Shown here piece after piece: positions 53,841-61,319 of a DNA stretch of 64,000 bases. Position 1 is the first letter of the stretch, and each line of letters begins with the position of its first letter. Position numbers and translations under genes: made by a program. The notes under the pieces are model-generated. The model was given only the letters and a program-made list of their open reading frames with translations, did no database searches and had not been told where the DNA came from. The DNA comes from Clostridiales bacterium 1_7_47FAA (GTDB lineage Bacteria > Bacillota > Clostridia > Lachnospirales > Lachnospiraceae): the NCBI GenBank assembly GCA_000155435.1, contig DS990262.1, forward strand, positions 145,175 to 209,174, given 5' to 3'.

Positions 53841-53855
53841 GAACGGAGGGATACC

Positions 53856-54500
53856 ATGCTGGCAAAGCGGTTTGAACACATTTTACATGATCTGGGCATG
53901 GCTGGGCTGGAACACCCTCTGTTCTACCATGCACCGGTGGGCATTCGTTTTAAGATCGGCGGGGAGGAACCAATCTATCTGGATAGGCGTGCGGCGAAGC
54001 TGAAAACCAACCCCGCTTATGTTCAGGGGGCGCTGGACCGAGCCGCCGCGATCTATCGGGCACTTCCGGCGGTGCCGGACCTTCTGCGGATCGACGGGTA
54101 TCCCGATGAAGAACCCGCCGAGTCCCTGCTGACCGTTATCCGGCAGCGAGTGGGCCTCCCAGTTCCCGATGAACAACTTTCGGCCACAGAGCAGGATGAA
54201 GATGGGGATACCCATGCACAAGTGCAGTTTTACTGGGATCTCAGCAAGATCAGCTTTCAACCAGAGCTGCTTCTTCGGGAAATCATTCTGGGGGACATCG
54301 GCGGCTGGAACGGCTTTGTGTCCAGCGTCTATCTGGCTGGGCCGGGGCCGTTCCTCTACCATTTGTACGATGACCGTGGGCTGGATGTGCTGGGCGGCTC
54401 ACAGAAGCTGCTATTGCCTCTCTATCATCAATTTCATGACTGGATTTTGGAATACGATCTGGAGAAGATTGACCAGATGTTCGCTCCAGCAAAAGAATGA
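53856..54500 (+). CDS. DUF3885 protein
   Basis: 214 residues: LFYHAPVGIRFKIGGEEPIY, NPAYVQGALDRAAAIYRAL, LREIILGDIGGWNGFVSSVY and FLYHLYDDRGLDVLGGSQKL, ending WILEYDLEKIDQMF. This is a complete DUF3885, a family of predicted immunity proteins. CGGAGGG lies upstream of the ATG. Confidence 0.85.
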   Translation: MLAKRFEHILHDLGMAGLEHPLFYHAPVGIRFKIGGEEPIYLDRRAAKLKTNPAYVQGALDRAAAIYRALPAVPDLLRIDGYPDEEPAESLLTVIRQRVGLPVPDEQLSATEQDEDGDTHAQVQFYWDLSKISFQPELLLREIILGDIGGWNGFVSSVYLAGPGPFLYHLYDDRGLDVLGGSQKLLLPLYHQFHDWILEYDLEKIDQMFAPAKE

Positions 54501-54527
54501 CTGCATAACAGAAAAGGAGACATTGCT

Positions 54528-55307
54528 ATGGGACTTGATATTTATGCCGGGCCGCTGACCCGGTACTATTCTCACAACTGGAAAACTGTTGTTCAGCAGT
54601 GGGCGGAGGAAAACGGATACACCTTTAACCGGATCACCCCGGATGGAGAACCCGCCGACAACGAGGAGGAGCTGTCCCCGGCTGAGATCCAGGCGGCAGT
54701 GGAGGACTGGCGGGATCAGATCTTAGCCGCCATTTCCCAGCCGAACCAGCCGCACTACACTCCATGGCCGGAGGACAACGAGCGGCCCTATTACACCGAT
54801 AAGCCGGATTGGGATGCCTTTGGCGCTATGCTGCTGGTGGCTGCCTGTCATACATACGAGGAACCGGTGCCTCTCACCGTGGAGAAGGACTGGGACTTCG
54901 GGGAGCATCCCCTGATTGCCCGCCTTGCATCGGACGAGGAGCGGGTGTGGTCCCTGCTTCGGGGCGCGACTTGGTGGCTTCCCCTCACCGACAGCTTTCT
55001 ATTCCAAGGCCCTCTGCCCACCGATGATCAGACGATGATCGCCACCTTGGGCGGACTGCGGAAGGAGCTGGAAAAGCTGAACCAGCTGGCATGGCAGGCC
55101 GATGAGGACACTATCCTTGGTTGGGCAGACACGGAGGGATACCCGGTAGACGGAACCGTAGACTCAGATGGACAGTACAGCAAGGCAGACATCCCGGAAC
55201 ACACCCAGTATGACACCCAATCCTTGGCCAAGTTTGCCTTCTCCGTGTTCTGGCGGGCCATGCGGTTTGCCGAGGAGCAGCAGGTGCCTATCCTGCTTGA
55301 CTATTAA
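54528..55307 (+). CDS. Conserved hypothetical protein (MGLDIYAGP family)
   Basis: 259 residues beginning MGLDIYAGPLTRYYSHNWKT, then DKPDWDAFGAMLLVAACHTY and GATWWLPLTDSFLFQGPLPT. The start recalls DUF1877 (MGxxxxx) but the body differs. I recall close relatives in Clostridial genomes without a named function. AAAAGGAG precedes the ATG. Cytosolic, rich in tryptophan. Confidence 0.7.
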   Translation: MGLDIYAGPLTRYYSHNWKTVVQQWAEENGYTFNRITPDGEPADNEEELSPAEIQAAVEDWRDQILAAISQPNQPHYTPWPEDNERPYYTDKPDWDAFGAMLLVAACHTYEEPVPLTVEKDWDFGEHPLIARLASDEERVWSLLRGATWWLPLTDSFLFQGPLPTDDQTMIATLGGLRKELEKLNQLAWQADEDTILGWADTEGYPVDGTVDSDGQYSKADIPEHTQYDTQSLAKFAFSVFWRAMRFAEEQQVPILLDY

Positions 55308-55333
55308 AGAGAATTCGTCAGGGGGTGGAGACC

Positions 55334-55837
55334 GTGGAACAAAAACGGCCGGCAGATATATTTCAGGAGCTTCTGGACTACCTATGGAACGGCCTGGGCC
55401 TGGAGGAAAAGGGCTGGAAGCGGCTGAAAAAGGGCGACTTCAAAAAGAGAACAAAAAACGGCCTGACCTACCTGATCTGGTTTGATCGGAGGCGCTACAA
55501 CTACATAGACTACGAAATCGGCCATGGAAATGTTGAGGTGGGCTTCACCTGTATCATAAAGCAGGGAGATGATTGTCTCTACTCTTTCAAAATAGAACCG
55601 ACAACAGGCGGTTCGTTCTTTCGGATGCTGACAGAGGACCTGCGGCTGAACACCGGGCTGCTGGACACCTTTCTGCCCCTGGTCAAAGCCAACTACCTCG
55701 ACTTCATCGACCGCTTCGAGGCAGACCCCGTGGAGGCATTACAGCCGGTCTGCGCCCCCTTCACCGAGGCGGAGGACTACAGCTGGTTCATCTATGTGCG
55801 GGAGCAGATGGTGGAACGGTACGGAACGGCGGAGTAG
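55334..55837 (+). CDS. DUF4304-like protein
   Basis: 167 residues from GTG 55334 (GGGGGTGGAG upstream; another GTG at 55325 would add three residues). DIFQELLDYLWNGLGLEEKG, KRLKKGDFKKRTKNGLTYLI and a beta-sheet region follow the DUF4304-like layout seen at 52355. It ends in TAG at 55835-55837, and the next ORF begins with the following ATG in the same frame. Confidence 0.6.
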   Translation: MEQKRPADIFQELLDYLWNGLGLEEKGWKRLKKGDFKKRTKNGLTYLIWFDRRRYNYIDYEIGHGNVEVGFTCIIKQGDDCLYSFKIEPTTGGSFFRMLTEDLRLNTGLLDTFLPLVKANYLDFIDRFEADPVEALQPVCAPFTEAEDYSWFIYVREQMVERYGTAE

Positions 55838-56209
55838 ATGGAGGAGTACCGCCGTCAGGCGGAATTGCGCGGAACGCCTGGACACAAGGCAAAGAACTGG
55901 ATGGGTTCGATGTTGTTCCACCTCTCCCACGCCAATGATGTGGATCAAGCCTGGGCCTCAAGCCGCACCAGAGAGGAACTGGACCAGGTGGTGGAACCCT
56001 TTGTGCAGGCCAAGCGGCAGACAGGACAGTGGACACAGGAGGATGAGGCGGGCTATCAGCTCTACCGGCAGGAAACAGATCCGAAGAAGCGCACCTTTCG
56101 GGTATGGTATCTCATCGCCAACCCCCGCGGCCTGCCGAAAGAGTTTGTCCAGAAAGAGCTGGAGTTTCGGTGGAAGCTGTTCCCAGAAAAGAAGGAGGAA
56201 ACCAAATGA
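55838..56209 (+). CDS. Hypothetical protein in frame after an amber codon
   Basis: 123 residues: MEEYRRQAELRGTPGHKAKN, WMGSMLFHLSHANDVDQAWA and FVQKELEFRWKLFPEKKEE. It is separated from the upstream ORF only by TAG and shares its frame. It may be a separate coupled gene (GGCGGAG overlaps the stop region) or the second half of one longer protein. It overlaps the next gene by four bases. No family recognised. Confidence 0.6.
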   Translation: MEEYRRQAELRGTPGHKAKNWMGSMLFHLSHANDVDQAWASSRTREELDQVVEPFVQAKRQTGQWTQEDEAGYQLYRQETDPKKRTFRVWYLIANPRGLPKEFVQKELEFRWKLFPEKKEETK

Positions 56210-57084
56210 GCAATAAAGCTTTCCAGCAAAATCTGGACGACAAAAAAGGCCCCCAGCCCGGAGGTCCCTATCTCATTCAGATGCTGTTCAAAGAGCCGGT
56301 AGAAATGCCGGATAAAGAAAAAATGACTGCCATAATGGAGAAGCACATCGGATCAACAGAGTGCTTCTGTTATGATAAGAAAATGGCCGGCTTTGCCGCC
56401 CTGGATCATGTCGCGGAATTTCAGGACGGCAAGTGCCCGGTACAGCTGATGGTGATGAAATGCGACAAGTTCAAGGGCAAAGGCTTTGATGCCTTTCTGA
56501 TGAGCCAGATGTGGGACTGCCAGGAGGACCGTGACCGGATCTTCCGGGAGTGCAAATATCAGGTGGTGGCCACCGATATGCTGACTGCGGCGCTTCCAGC
56601 GCTGGAGCGTGCCAACCTGGATGCCGACTTTCTGGAGGCTCTGGCAGAGCTGTACCCCACCTGTGAGGCGTTCTATTTCCAGAACTGCGGCAAGCTGTTT
56701 CTGGCAGAGGATGTGCGCTCCCATCAGATTGAGGGGCCGGATCGGTTCATCCGCTTTGGCGTCAATGTCCGTTTCTTCAACATCGAGGGCACGGAGGATA
56801 TGCTCATCGACACGGTGGGCATGAGCACCCTGTTTTTGCCGGATCTCCAGTACCACTTCCACGGCATGGACCCCAACTGGGTGGTAAACCACGCCTATAA
56901 TGCAGCGTCCTATATTCTGGAGCATGATAACCCCATTGAGGATGGGGAAACCATAGACGGCGTGGCGGATGGCCAGATGTGCCGGGAGATCCAGTGGAAG
57001 TGCCAATATGAAGATGCCTTGATCCAGCCGCCCAGAGGGGTGCTGGACATCAACATGGGAAACTATGCTTCGGGAGGACGCTGA
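56206..57084 (+). CDS. DUF4261 protein
   Basis: 292 residues from ATG 56206 (GAAGGAGG upstream, ATGA overlap). Signature elements: GGPYLIQMLFKEPVEMPDKE, CEAFYFQNCGKLFLAEDV, VNHAYNAASYILEHDNPI and EDGETIDG, ending MGNYASGGR. A second, divergent DUF4261 domain lies within the poly-immunity protein (residues 1160-1405), so this family is present twice in the array. Confidence 0.85.
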   Translation: MSNKAFQQNLDDKKGPQPGGPYLIQMLFKEPVEMPDKEKMTAIMEKHIGSTECFCYDKKMAGFAALDHVAEFQDGKCPVQLMVMKCDKFKGKGFDAFLMSQMWDCQEDRDRIFRECKYQVVATDMLTAALPALERANLDADFLEALAELYPTCEAFYFQNCGKLFLAEDVRSHQIEGPDRFIRFGVNVRFFNIEGTEDMLIDTVGMSTLFLPDLQYHFHGMDPNWVVNHAYNAASYILEHDNPIEDGETIDGVADGQMCREIQWKCQYEDALIQPPRGVLDINMGNYASGGR

Positions 57085-57225
57085 ATGAATGGCGTTGTGC
57101 TCCTGGTAGGCGGACTTCTGCTTGTGGCGGTGATCAAGCTGATTATAGATCGAAATTGGATCGGCCTGCTTCTCTGTGCTGTCGCCCTGCTTCTGGTCTT
57201 TGGGGCTGGACACCATACAAAATAG
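57085..57225 (+). CDS. 46-residue membrane peptide
   Basis: Reads MNGVVLLVGGLLLVAVIKLI, IDRNWIGLLLCAVALLLVFG, AGHHTK: two hydrophobic helices separated by a charged turn. It starts directly after the DUF4261 stop with CGGGAGGAC nine bases upstream. Last gene of the array. Small size and topology recall Imm17-type or holin-like peptides; function unknown. Confidence 0.6.
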   Translation: MNGVVLLVGGLLLVAVIKLIIDRNWIGLLLCAVALLLVFGAGHHTK

Positions 57226-57253
57226 GCCATTTTAAGAATCGAGGAGGTGAAGT

Positions 57254-58216
57254 ATGCAGAATTCAACAAATATGCGGATACTGGAATTACTCCGGTTTCT
57301 CTATGAGCGGACCGATGAAAACCATCCCGCCACAGTATCTGACATCATTGCCCATCTGAATGGAAAAGGAATTCAGGCAGTGCGGCAGACTGTTTACGCA
57401 GATACCAATGCGCTGATCGATGCGGGGATTGATATTGTGGTGGTTAAGAGTACCCAAAACCAATATTTTATGGGAAACCGCCTGTTTGAGTATCCAGAAC
57501 TGAAAATGCTGACAGACGCAGTAGCATCCTCGAAGATCATTTCTGCCAAGAAGTCTGAGGAGCTGGTGCAGAAATTAAGCCGTCTGACCAGTCTACATCA
57601 GGCAAAGCAGCTTCAAAAATTTGCTGCTTTATCCAGCCGTGTCAAACCGCATAATGAAAAGGTTTACTACATCATTGACAATATCCAAACAGCGATTGGA
57701 AACCATCAGCAAATTCGGTTCCAATACTATGAATATACTCAAGAAAAAAAGAAAATCTTAAAGCATGATGGATATTATTATGTCGTAAATCCTTATGCGC
57801 TTGAATGGAAAAATGACCATTACTATTTGATTGGATTTTCTCTGAAGCATCAGAAAATTGCTCACTTCCGTGTAGATCGGCTAACAAGTGTAGAAAATCT
57901 GGAAACTTACTTTATGCCGATAGAGGGATTTGATGTAGCCTCCTATACAAATAAAATGGTTGATATGTTTACATCGGAGTCATCGAAGGAAGTAACCCTT
58001 CTATGTGAAAACGAATTGATGAGAGTAATCATAGATCATTATGGAGAAGATGCTGCTGTTGATAGGTATGATGATACACACTTCACAGCCAAAATTGAAG
58101 TGAACCCCAGTGGAACTTTTTATGGCTGGATATTCAAATTCAAAGGGAAAATAAAAATTCTCTCTCCCAAAGAGTGCATTACGGAAATGCAGCAAATCGC
58201 TCAGGAATTTATATAG
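57254..58216 (+). CDS. WYL-domain transcriptional regulator
   Basis: 320 residues. N-terminal winged helix (RILELLRFLYERTDENHPAT, IQAVRQTVYADTNALIDAG), central WYL domain with YVVNPYALEWKNDHYYLIGF and HFRVDRLTSVENL, and a C-terminal WCX-like extension. WYL regulators sense ligands, sometimes nucleic-acid derived, and often control defence or mobile-element genes. GAGGAGGTG precedes the ATG. It may regulate the adjacent array or the ICE switch. Confidence 0.9.
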   Translation: MQNSTNMRILELLRFLYERTDENHPATVSDIIAHLNGKGIQAVRQTVYADTNALIDAGIDIVVVKSTQNQYFMGNRLFEYPELKMLTDAVASSKIISAKKSEELVQKLSRLTSLHQAKQLQKFAALSSRVKPHNEKVYYIIDNIQTAIGNHQQIRFQYYEYTQEKKKILKHDGYYYVVNPYALEWKNDHYYLIGFSLKHQKIAHFRVDRLTSVENLETYFMPIEGFDVASYTNKMVDMFTSESSKEVTLLCENELMRVIIDHYGEDAAVDRYDDTHFTAKIEVNPSGTFYGWIFKFKGKIKILSPKECITEMQQIAQEFI

Positions 58217-58220
58217 CGCA

Positions 58221-58255
58221 AAAGAGGTGTTATTGATTTTTAACACCTCTTTTCA
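58221..58255 (+). terminator. Terminator after the WYL gene
   Basis: AAAGAGGTGTTA and TAACACCTCTTT form a 12-bp stem around TTGATTTT with a short T-run; it begins a few bases after the stop codon at 58216. Confidence 0.85.
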
Positions 58256-58271
58256 AATGAAATTTTTATCC

Positions 58272-58330
58272 TTGAAGTGAACAGATGTTCGATATACAAT
58301 ATAAGCAAGATGTTCGCAGTTCGTCGAACA
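58272..58330 (+). promoter_or_regulatory. Promoter and operator of the XRE/ImmA operon
   Basis: TTGAAG (58272-58277), 17 bases and TACAAT (58295-58300) form a promoter. TGTTCG occurs at 58285-58290 in the spacer, and TGTTCG-CAGTTCGT-CGAACA (58311-58330) lies over the expected transcription start. The same TGTTCG/CGAACA arms recur upstream of 59447, so these are likely binding sites of the XRE repressor, allowing autorepression. Confidence 0.65.
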
Positions 58331-58347
58331 AATGAGAGGTGAATGCT

Positions 58348-58716
58348 GTGGGCAATATAACTTTTGGATCATTTATAGCCGAGAAACGCAAGGCGCACAA
58401 ATTCAATTTACGCGATACAGCCAAGCATTTGAATATTGCTTACGGTTATCTGTGTGATATTGAGCAAAGCCGCCGTCCTGCACCCAATGGAGATTTTGTG
58501 GAACGCATCTCTGCCTTTCTGAATTTGGATAAATCAGAACATGAGTTGCTTTTGGATCTGGCTGCAAAATCACGCAATACAGTATCTGCTGATTTGCCAG
58601 ACTATATCATGGAAAAAGATATTGTTCGGGCAGCCTTGCGTGTGGCAAAAGAAGTAGATGCTACCGATGAAGAATGGCAGACATTTATGAAAATGCTAAA
58701 GGAGCGTAAACGATAG
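58348..58716 (+). CDS. XRE-family repressor (ImmR-like)
   Basis: 122 residues from GTG 58348 (GAGAGGTG seven bases upstream). The HTH spans about 6-50: FIAEKRKAHKFNLRDTAKHL, NIAYGYLCDIEQSRRPAP. The C-terminal part is helical (EEWQTFMKMLKERKR). It is followed by an ImmA-type protease gene, the arrangement used by ICEBs1, where ImmA cleaves the ImmR repressor to induce excision. Here the analogy is inferred from gene order and operators. Confidence 0.85.
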   Translation: MGNITFGSFIAEKRKAHKFNLRDTAKHLNIAYGYLCDIEQSRRPAPNGDFVERISAFLNLDKSEHELLLDLAAKSRNTVSADLPDYIMEKDIVRAALRVAKEVDATDEEWQTFMKMLKERKR

Positions 58717-58727
58717 GGGGGAGAGCT

Positions 58728-59342
58728 TTGTCAATTCCACAAATCCGTACAGAAGCAATCGAGGCAGTAGGGCGAAAAATCCTGATGGAATATGATCCCT
58801 CTCTGCTATCCGGGCAACCATGTCCTGTGCCAATCGAAACCATTATCGAGACAAAGTTTGATCTAATCCTGGAGTTTCATACACTAAGAAAAAACCCCAA
58901 GATATTAGGGGAAACAATTTTCGATGACGGTGCTGTTGTCTTATATGACCAGATACAGAGACAGTATCGAATGATTGCAGTAAGAGCCGGTACAATCTTA
59001 ATTGATGAACGGCTTTGTGATCCGTCAAAATTAGGGCGGCTCCGTTTTACCTGTGCCCATGAGCTGGCTCATTGGGTACTACATAAGAAGTTGTACTCTG
59101 GTACTGGAGATGTTGCTGCTTATAACGGAAATGTTTCTTCCGACGAAAGTCATGGCATAATTGAGCGTCAGGCGGATACTCTGGCTTCTGCTCTGCTGAT
59201 GCCTTTACCGCAGATCAAAAAATGTTTTTACCGGCTTAAAATAGGCCGGACAGATGAACAGCTCATTGCTGAAATGGCAAATATTTTTGAGGTTTCCAAG
59301 CAAGCAATGCAGATTCGTCTAAAATCCAGAAACCTGATATAA
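58728..59342 (+). CDS. ImmA/IrrE-family metalloprotease
   Basis: 204 residues from TTG 58728 (GGGGGGAGAG upstream). The zinc motif FTCAHELAHWVLH is near residue 107-119, with the third ligand likely in the E-rich DESHGIIERQADTLASALLMP. Family members cleave XRE repressors of ICEs and phages on induction. It directly follows the XRE gene. A short stem (AGAGAGG-CACTGC-CCTCTCT, 59359-59378) lies downstream without a clear T-run. Confidence 0.9.
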   Translation: MSIPQIRTEAIEAVGRKILMEYDPSLLSGQPCPVPIETIIETKFDLILEFHTLRKNPKILGETIFDDGAVVLYDQIQRQYRMIAVRAGTILIDERLCDPSKLGRLRFTCAHELAHWVLHKKLYSGTGDVAAYNGNVSSDESHGIIERQADTLASALLMPLPQIKKCFYRLKIGRTDEQLIAEMANIFEVSKQAMQIRLKSRNLI

Positions 59343-59412
59343 CCAAATGGGGGAATAGAGAGAGGCACTGCCCTCTCTCACGCTCCTCTGCTATGCTATT
59401 TTGTACCTAATA

Positions 59413-59432
59413 TGTTCGCAATATTGCGAACA
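59413..59432. promoter_or_regulatory. Perfect 20-bp palindromic operator
   Basis: TGTTCGCAATATTGCGAACA is fully self-complementary and sits directly upstream of the ribosome binding site of the gene at 59447. It shares TGTTCG...CGAACA with the site at 58311-58330, so the XRE protein probably represses this gene too. Confidence 0.75.
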
Positions 59433-59446
59433 AGGAGGGATGTTCT

Positions 59447-59983
59447 ATGAGAAAAGAAAGCACAACAATCCAAAAATGTAACAGCAGGCTAACAGCTTTG
59501 GGGCTTAACAGCGACGCTGCGTTTCATAGAAGTAAGCTGATTCTAAAGATTTACCGTGATGTAGTCTGGGTTCTGAGTGAACGGGCAGAAGAATTACAAG
59601 AAACTGCTTGGATTATGGGAGAACAAGATATAGAGTCTGGCCTCTGCTATCTTGAAAATTTTGCACCAGATATCGAACTGCAAGCCTTTGAAGAAAAAGT
59701 TTGCTGCCTTGTTCAAAATCAAATGCTAGTCAATATTATTGACCGTGCACTCCTTCGTCTGAAACGGTATCCGGATCGAGGAGAACTTTACTATGAAATT
59801 TTGACTAAGCAATTTATCTATCGGTTCAACAGTACAGAGAAAGAATTGCTGGAAGAACTAAATATAGAGCGCAGTGTCTTTTATGACCGAAAACGAGAAG
59901 CCATCTATTTATTTTCTGTTTGCTTGTTTGGATATTCTATTCCAGAAGTCCTGGAGGAGCTGCCCCGACTAAATCCCGACTAA
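59447..59983 (+). CDS. Phage-type late-activator-like protein
   Basis: 178 residues, largely helical. The C-terminal LYYEILTKQFIYRFNSTEKELL, EELNIERSVFYDRKREAIYL resembles the sigma-region-4-like HTH of ArpU/RinA-type activators encoded in phages and ICEs. AAGGAGG precedes the ATG, just after the palindromic operator. It would be switched on when the XRE repressor is removed and may activate later ICE genes; that role is inferred. Confidence 0.65.
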   Translation: MRKESTTIQKCNSRLTALGLNSDAAFHRSKLILKIYRDVVWVLSERAEELQETAWIMGEQDIESGLCYLENFAPDIELQAFEEKVCCLVQNQMLVNIIDRALLRLKRYPDRGELYYEILTKQFIYRFNSTEKELLEELNIERSVFYDRKREAIYLFSVCLFGYSIPEVLEELPRLNPD

Positions 59984-60010
59984 ATCCCGACAAATCCCCG
60001 ACCTAATCCC
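59964..60010. repeat. Four tandem copies of an 11-base repeat
   Basis: Units CCCGACTAAAT, CCCGACTAAAT, CCCGACAAAT and CCCGACCTAAT follow each other, overlapping the end and stop codon of the preceding gene. A TATAGT-type -10 (60045-60050) lies just downstream. They could be binding sites for the adjacent activator-like protein, or a coding-sequence slippage product. Confidence 0.5.
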
Positions 60011-60088
60011 TACTCCCTTCCGACTTCCGACCTGCTATACTTGTTATAGTGGCAGGAATGCGCTAAATTGAATACTTTTCTACATAAG

Positions 60089-60112
60089 GCCCGGCATTAA
60101 CCGGGCTTTTTT
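60089..60112 (+). terminator. Rho-independent terminator upstream of the sigma operon
   Basis: GCCCGG-CATTAA-CCGGGC followed by TTTTTT. Its place within the leader of the sigma-like gene could make it an antitermination target. The remainder of 59984-60283 holds the tandem repeats and two mini-ORFs. Confidence 0.85.
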
Positions 60113-60199
60113 CATTCCTGCTGCAATATGGCGGCAGGAACATGGCTGGAGGTGAAAACACTTCCGGCCTTTTTCTTTGCCCGGTATTAGGAGGCCGGT

Positions 60200-60312
60200 A
60201 TGCGCTGGGAGGCGTACATAGCAAAATATCCATGACACCGTTCAAATTCGCTGACTACCAAGAATTTGAACGGAGGAAAGGATATGACGAGAGTATTCAT
60301 TTGGAAAAATAA
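60200..60312 (+). other. Two overlapping mini-ORFs leading into the sigma-like gene
   Basis: MRWEAYIAKYP (60200-60235) has TAGGAGG immediately upstream. Its TGA overlaps the ATG of a second frame, MTPFKFADYQEFERRKGYDE and six further residues (60232-60312), which overlaps the sigma ATG at 60284. The ATGA coupling suggests a translated leader that tunes sigma synthesis. Not proven. Confidence 0.4.
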
Positions 60313-60832
60313 CAGCCCACAGGAATGGGAGGAAATCAGTTTTTCAGCGTTCAGTAAGGCACGCCGCAATGGTTGCTTTACTGGGCGCTTTTTTGTTGAA
60401 ACAGTCAAAATGTTCCGTGATGAAGATGACCGCATTATCATGGAATGTTCTCGCAAAGATTTTGAAAAATACCAACAGGAGGACCGCCACAGCCGCTATC
60501 TCCAGGAACATGAGAAAAGTCGCTCTATATTCCCGGCTTCTCATGTGGGAGATCGTGACGGCACAGAGGAAGGTTATCAGGATACAGATTTGTTTGTGGA
60601 TGAATCTGTTGATACTGCGGAACAAGCTATTCAGAATTTACTTCTTGAGGATTTACACCAAGCTCTATTGAAACTGAGTCCAGCAGAACGAGATTTTATA
60701 TTGTCCTATTATGAAATGAAAATACCAAATGCAACTTGTTTAGCCCAACGATATGGTATTACTCGGCAAGCCGCAGATAAGCGATTGAAAAAAATTGAAG
60801 AAAAAATAAAAAAGTTGGTTGCGATTTTCTAA
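60284..60832 (+). CDS. Sigma-70-like factor of the ICE
   Basis: 182 residues from ATG 60284 (CGGAGGAAAG upstream). The C-terminus has a sigma region 4 type HTH: LKLSPAERDFILSYYEMKIP, NATCLAQRYGITRQAADKRL, KKIEEKIKKL. The N-terminal part contains a conserved FSKARRNGCFTGRFFVETVK block seen in ICE sigma-like proteins. It would direct transcription of transfer or excision genes. No region 2 signature is obvious, so it may act as an atypical or partial sigma. Confidence 0.8.
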   Translation: MTRVFIWKNNSPQEWEEISFSAFSKARRNGCFTGRFFVETVKMFRDEDDRIIMECSRKDFEKYQQEDRHSRYLQEHEKSRSIFPASHVGDRDGTEEGYQDTDLFVDESVDTAEQAIQNLLLEDLHQALLKLSPAERDFILSYYEMKIPNATCLAQRYGITRQAADKRLKKIEEKIKKLVAIF

Positions 60833-61251
60833 AAAAGTGGCAGTAGCAAGTGAGAGGGAAATCCTTTCACTTGCACCTTGACAACCTCATATACGAATCA
60901 TTAAGTTTGATCCTCTTTGGGCGTAATAGCCGCTACATCAGCGGTATATTTTCTGAGAGCTGCCACTCGCATAACAGGCCAACCCATTTTTGCTGTATAG
61001 ATGAGTTTTCGGTTTATCAGAAATATATCAGGCTGGAATACATCGGATGGCATCCGGTCATGGCATAACAAGGAGGAAAGCTCTCTTACAGCCATAGTCC
61101 GAGCGTGATAATAACCGTCGCAGGCCATGGGTAAGACCAAACGAAGTGGAGGTGAAACTCCTGAGAAGCAGGCCAGCCACCTGCGGCTTAATGATTACCC
61201 AAATCCCTGGGGTGTCGTGGACAAGTAAGGGATAAAACAGGCGCTAAATTG
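60833..61251 (+). ncRNA. Possible structured RNA region after the sigma gene
   Basis: 419 bases without a convincing gene. Folding features by eye: GGAG-GTGAAA-CTCC (61151-61164), GCAGG-CCAGCCA-CCTGC (near 61171-61187), ATGGC (61059) with GCCAT (61092), and long-range GGGTAA (near 61131) with TTACCC (near 61194). Together with CGCAGG near 61110 they could form an H-type pseudoknot with CCTGCG. A terminator follows. A 72-codon frame (60850) without ribosome binding site is dismissed. Boundaries and identity are uncertain. Confidence 0.4.
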
Positions 61252-61286
61252 AAGGAGACTCTGTAATTTGCAGAGCCTCCTTCTTA
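61252..61286 (+). terminator. Terminator before the MazF-like gene
   Basis: AAGGAGACTCTG and CAGAGCCTCCTT form a 12-base stem with one mismatch around TAATTTG, followed by CTTAC. It ends the putative RNA region. Confidence 0.75.
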
Positions 61287-61319
61287 CATAATCAAATCTC
61301 AAAACATAGGAGGATGAAC

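Noticed and set aside
37284..57225. Complete polymorphic toxin locus
   Set aside because: No toxin domain, LXG/WXG leader, RHS repeats or secretion genes were found; only immunity-like products are visible.
61105..61200. Cobalamin-riboswitch-like words (GGGTAA, GGAGGTGAAACTCC, GCCAGCCACCTGC)
   Set aside because: The B12-box consensus is incomplete (no GATA/GAAC core, no CCCGC-ACTGTAA segment) and no cobalamin gene is nearby; kept only as a generic structured RNA candidate.
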